Part shown: piece by piece, positions 61,485 to 64,000 of the stretch
Layout: the number at the start of each line of letters is the position of its first letter
How positions within the stretch are numbered: the stretch's first letter is position 1
NCBI GenBank assembly: GCA_022577435.1
Contig: JAKOON010000013.1
Span: 4,437,001 to 4,501,000 of the forward strand
DNA from: Embiotoca jacksoni
Lineage: Eukaryota; Chordata; Actinopteri; Embiotocidae
Length of the DNA stretch: 64,000 nucleotides
Direction of reading: 5' to 3'
The notes under the pieces: model-generated
Seen by the model: only the letters and a program-made list of their open reading frames with translations
What the model was told of the DNA's origin: nothing
Databases searched by the model: none
Made by a program: the position numbers and the translations under genes

Positions 61485-63420
61485 AGGTCTTGCTGGGAAA
61501 CTATGGGCTGGACTCGGGGTCACAGAGACAGTCAGGGTAACGGAACACCTGCAGCAGCTGACACGGTCCAGCTGCAGCCAAAAGTCACGTCGGCGTTGTC
61601 CTCGAGCGAGGCGCTGAGCCGCGGAGCCGCCGCCTGCTCTGGGTGAGAATGTCAGCCAAACCTCTACAGCCATCCAGAGCACTGGAAGGGGGGGTTCTCC
61701 TTCGCAGAGGAAAGGCGCTCACGCTGCTCACAAAGGCAGGAAACTCACTTTCATCTCTCCCACCCTGTTCGAAATCCAGACGAGTTCCCCTCGGGTCTCT
61801 TTCATTATTTTACCTGCCAAATTGCTGCGTGTTTACCCAACCAGAGTGTTTCAGGATTTACGAGCCACGACCAGAGTTTACCAGCGTTTAGTTAGTGAAT
61901 GGTGCTGATACCCACCTCGTTGTAACCAGTGAGAGCGGATACTGATAACGAAACACAGGTTTGCGTCGGTTTTATAACCACGAACTGGTGCTGAAAGTCT
62001 GACCTTCTAAACGCTGATTTGGCAAGAAATCAAGGTTTGTCTCTGGTTTCTTCTTGTGACTGTGTTTACATCAACCTCTGACTGGTTTCACTTTACCGCT
62101 CATTGTTAATTTCTCAGTTGTTTGGAGGTGATTAATCAAACTCATCAGCCACATAGAGCTGATTCAGGGCCTATGAAAAGCCGCCACAGCTGATTTTAAT
62201 GGCCTGAGAGACCTGCCAGTTATCATGTCTCAGAGACACCATCAAGACACACCTCAGAACGTCCTCTGAACAATGCTGCATTCATTTTGTAGAGAGACTT
62301 GAAGGCAGGCAGGCAAAGGGTGAAAAGTCAAGCGTCATAGAGCGAGATGTGACGAACTTTAAATACTAAATTTTTCAAAAAAAAGTGGCAGAAATAGTTG
62401 TGTGATGATTTAGAAACAAAACAAAAAAAACAAGCAGAAGAGTTCAGAAGTTAAAATTCCTGCTCCTTCTTCGCCTCTGCACAGCTGGTCAGCCACTGCG
62501 TGATTAGGTTGTGAGCGATGAGTTGTCCGTTTTGTAAAGTTGGAACATTTTAGGATTCAATACTGACGTTTAAAAAGTGCAGCAGGAGGTGATTTCTGAA
62601 GCTGTTGATCGATCTGAAAGATTACCACATGCTCAAAGAGACAAGAAAGAAAAATGTTCTGTTACATAAAATCCTAATTTTTATTTGTGACTTTTTATTT
62701 CTTTCGACCTCTAAAATCCTTTCAAATTAAACCCACTTGGAAGGAAGAAATTGAGGAAATTTTTGTCACAATTTAAATAATGAGGGGTCCCAAGTAAACC
62801 TTATTTACTGCTATAAGTGTCTTTTCACATTTAACATTCACATAAATGTAGGGGTTTTATTTTTATTTTTTTTATTGTTTTTGGAGAATGCAATCAACGT
62901 TAAAGCACTACTGTCCCGGTCAAGACAGTGAATCCTTAACGGAAGCAGAAGAAACCTTTCCAGGCTGGAACTTTTGACTGTTATCGTGGGTGTTAAATGT
63001 GCACAAGCCGAGCGCCGGTCCAACTTGATCTGTGGCTGGTAAATGTCCTGAACGTTTGGCTGCTAAAATCCTGAAAGTAGCAGGTTGAAGTTTTAAATCT
63101 CTACACTTTGCCTCAAAATGCTGTGTGTGCATCAGGACCTCAGCCTTTTTTAAAAAAATTTTTTTTTTTATATATTTCTATCAAAGCAGGCTGGAAGTTT
63201 GTGAGCAGCTCAAACTGGAACTACAATACGACCAGTTTTAGTTTTCTAAGGATCCTTGGACGGGTTCAGCTGGGGGTTGTCTTTACTTCCCAGGTCCCCG
63301 TCTTTGTTCTTTGATGTCAAACCTGTAGCAGCTCTTCAAGTCCTCAGTCACATCCCGGAGTAACCGTGCATGATTTGATCAGATGGAAACCAATAAAGTG
63401 AATTTATCAGCCTGTAATCT
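61485..63420 (+). other. desi2: desi2 3' UTR, predicted
   Basis: The untranslated region after the TAG at 61482-61484. The first good polyadenylation signal in a favourable setting is AATAAA at 63392-63397, giving about 1.9 kb of 3' UTR. The first 150 bp are GC-rich, the remainder A+T rich. The end is inferred from the signal only. Confidence 0.55.
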
Positions 63421-63534
63421 CATAATCATGAAGTAGCCACAATTATTTCTTCCATCAATATTGTTTAGAAAAACGTTATAAATAATTTGAGAATTAGTGC
63501 AGGCAGTTTTGTAGAGATTAGACTCTTCTTTCTC

Positions 63535-63610
63535 AGTGAGCAGCTGCCAAGGTGCCTTTGAGCAAGGCACTTCACCCACATGTGTTCCAGTGGGCAGCAA
63601 TGGACAGCTG
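63535..63610. mobile_element. L2-like retrotransposon fragment
   Basis: GCTGCCAAGGTGCCTTTGAG and CAAGGCACTTCACCCACATG are the familiar phrase of fish LINE/L2-related elements (CCAAGGTGCCCTTGAGCAAG in typical copies). It is a short fragment just beyond the desi2 transcript end. Confidence 0.6.
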
Positions 63611-64000
63611 CCAGGAGTTTGTTGACAGCGAGCATCGAAACATTTCATTTTATGTGAGGACGAAACTCATAATTTCCTCAGACAAGTCTTTTCTTCTAAG
63701 TACAATTTTACACTTTTCACAAAGATGCTGCTTTTCCAAAATGATGAGCACCTCGTTTGAAACTCTACAGATGCTGTTAACAACAACACAAATGCTGCAT
63801 AAAGTGTATTGTCCCAAACAAGAGCCATGGAAGCAGAAAACTTATTATGATGGAAGTGAATGGACAGTGAAATCTGACAAATCTTGTTTTTCTTTTTTTC
63901 TTAAGAAAAAAAAAAAATCCTTATTGTATTTCTATGATATAAAGACTCTGGCCTTTTTTGTCTGTTTTGTTTATGTTCGATAAACTCAGGACTCTAAAAG
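63611..64000. other. Right-edge flank, nothing recognised
   Basis: A+T-rich sequence with a poly-A run near 63905. No exon, repeat family or regulatory motif was supported here; the open frame crossing it has no recognisable similarity. Confidence 0.6.

Overview
The window is nuclear DNA from a bony fish, most likely a percomorph (perch-like) teleost. It has multi-exon genes with GT-AG introns, long CA/TG and GATA/GGAT microsatellites, and teleost-type peptides. It also carries pieces of several repeat families that I recognise from percomorph genomes. There is no bacterial content, so ribosome binding sites, operons and CRISPR do not apply. All exon borders were read by hand from conserved protein sequence, splice consensus and reading phase. 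Every border given below for the five genes is phase-consistent.

Layout. (1) 2275-8464, minus strand: 16 coding exons for the first ~643 residues of ANAPC1, the APC/C scaffold subunit; the gene runs off the left edge. A GC-richer promoter with paired CCAAT boxes lies at about 9.0-9.4 kb. (2) 9.5-19.2 kb: gene-free, with GGAT/GATA arrays and dispersed repeats. (3) 19.2-23.7 kb, plus strand: vip, encoding PHI and VIP, with a recognisable CRE/TATA promoter. (4) 23.7-33.9 kb: gene-free, with a degenerate internally repeated A+T-rich tract, large TG arrays and a LINE-type tail. (5) 33956-36812, minus strand: fbxo5 (EMI1) complete, 6 coding exons. (6) 37.5-40.3 kb: a hAT/ZBED transposon relic and a probable solo LTR. 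(7) 41143-45160, plus strand: mtrf1l complete, 8 coding exons. (8) 46703-61484, plus strand: desi2 complete, 5 coding exons with a 7.8-kb first intron; its 3' UTR runs to about 63.4 kb.

How the genes relate. vip, FBXO5 and MTRF1L are also neighbours in human 6q25, so this is a conserved block. ANAPC1 and DESI2 are on other human chromosomes, so their position here reflects rearrangement in the fish lineage. One result is that an APC/C core subunit and the APC/C inhibitor EMI1 lie within 30 kb. The other genes act separately: VIP is a secreted neuropeptide, MTRF1L a mitochondrial release factor and DESI2 a cysteine isopeptidase.

I found no clearly new biological system. The observations most worth checking are the missing propeptide exon in vip, CA-rich tracts just behind many 5' splice sites of the two minus-strand genes, E2F-like sites over the fbxo5 start codon, a possible 22-codon two-exon ORF upstream of mtrf1l, and a dispersed repeat that carries nuclear-receptor-like AGGTCA arrays.
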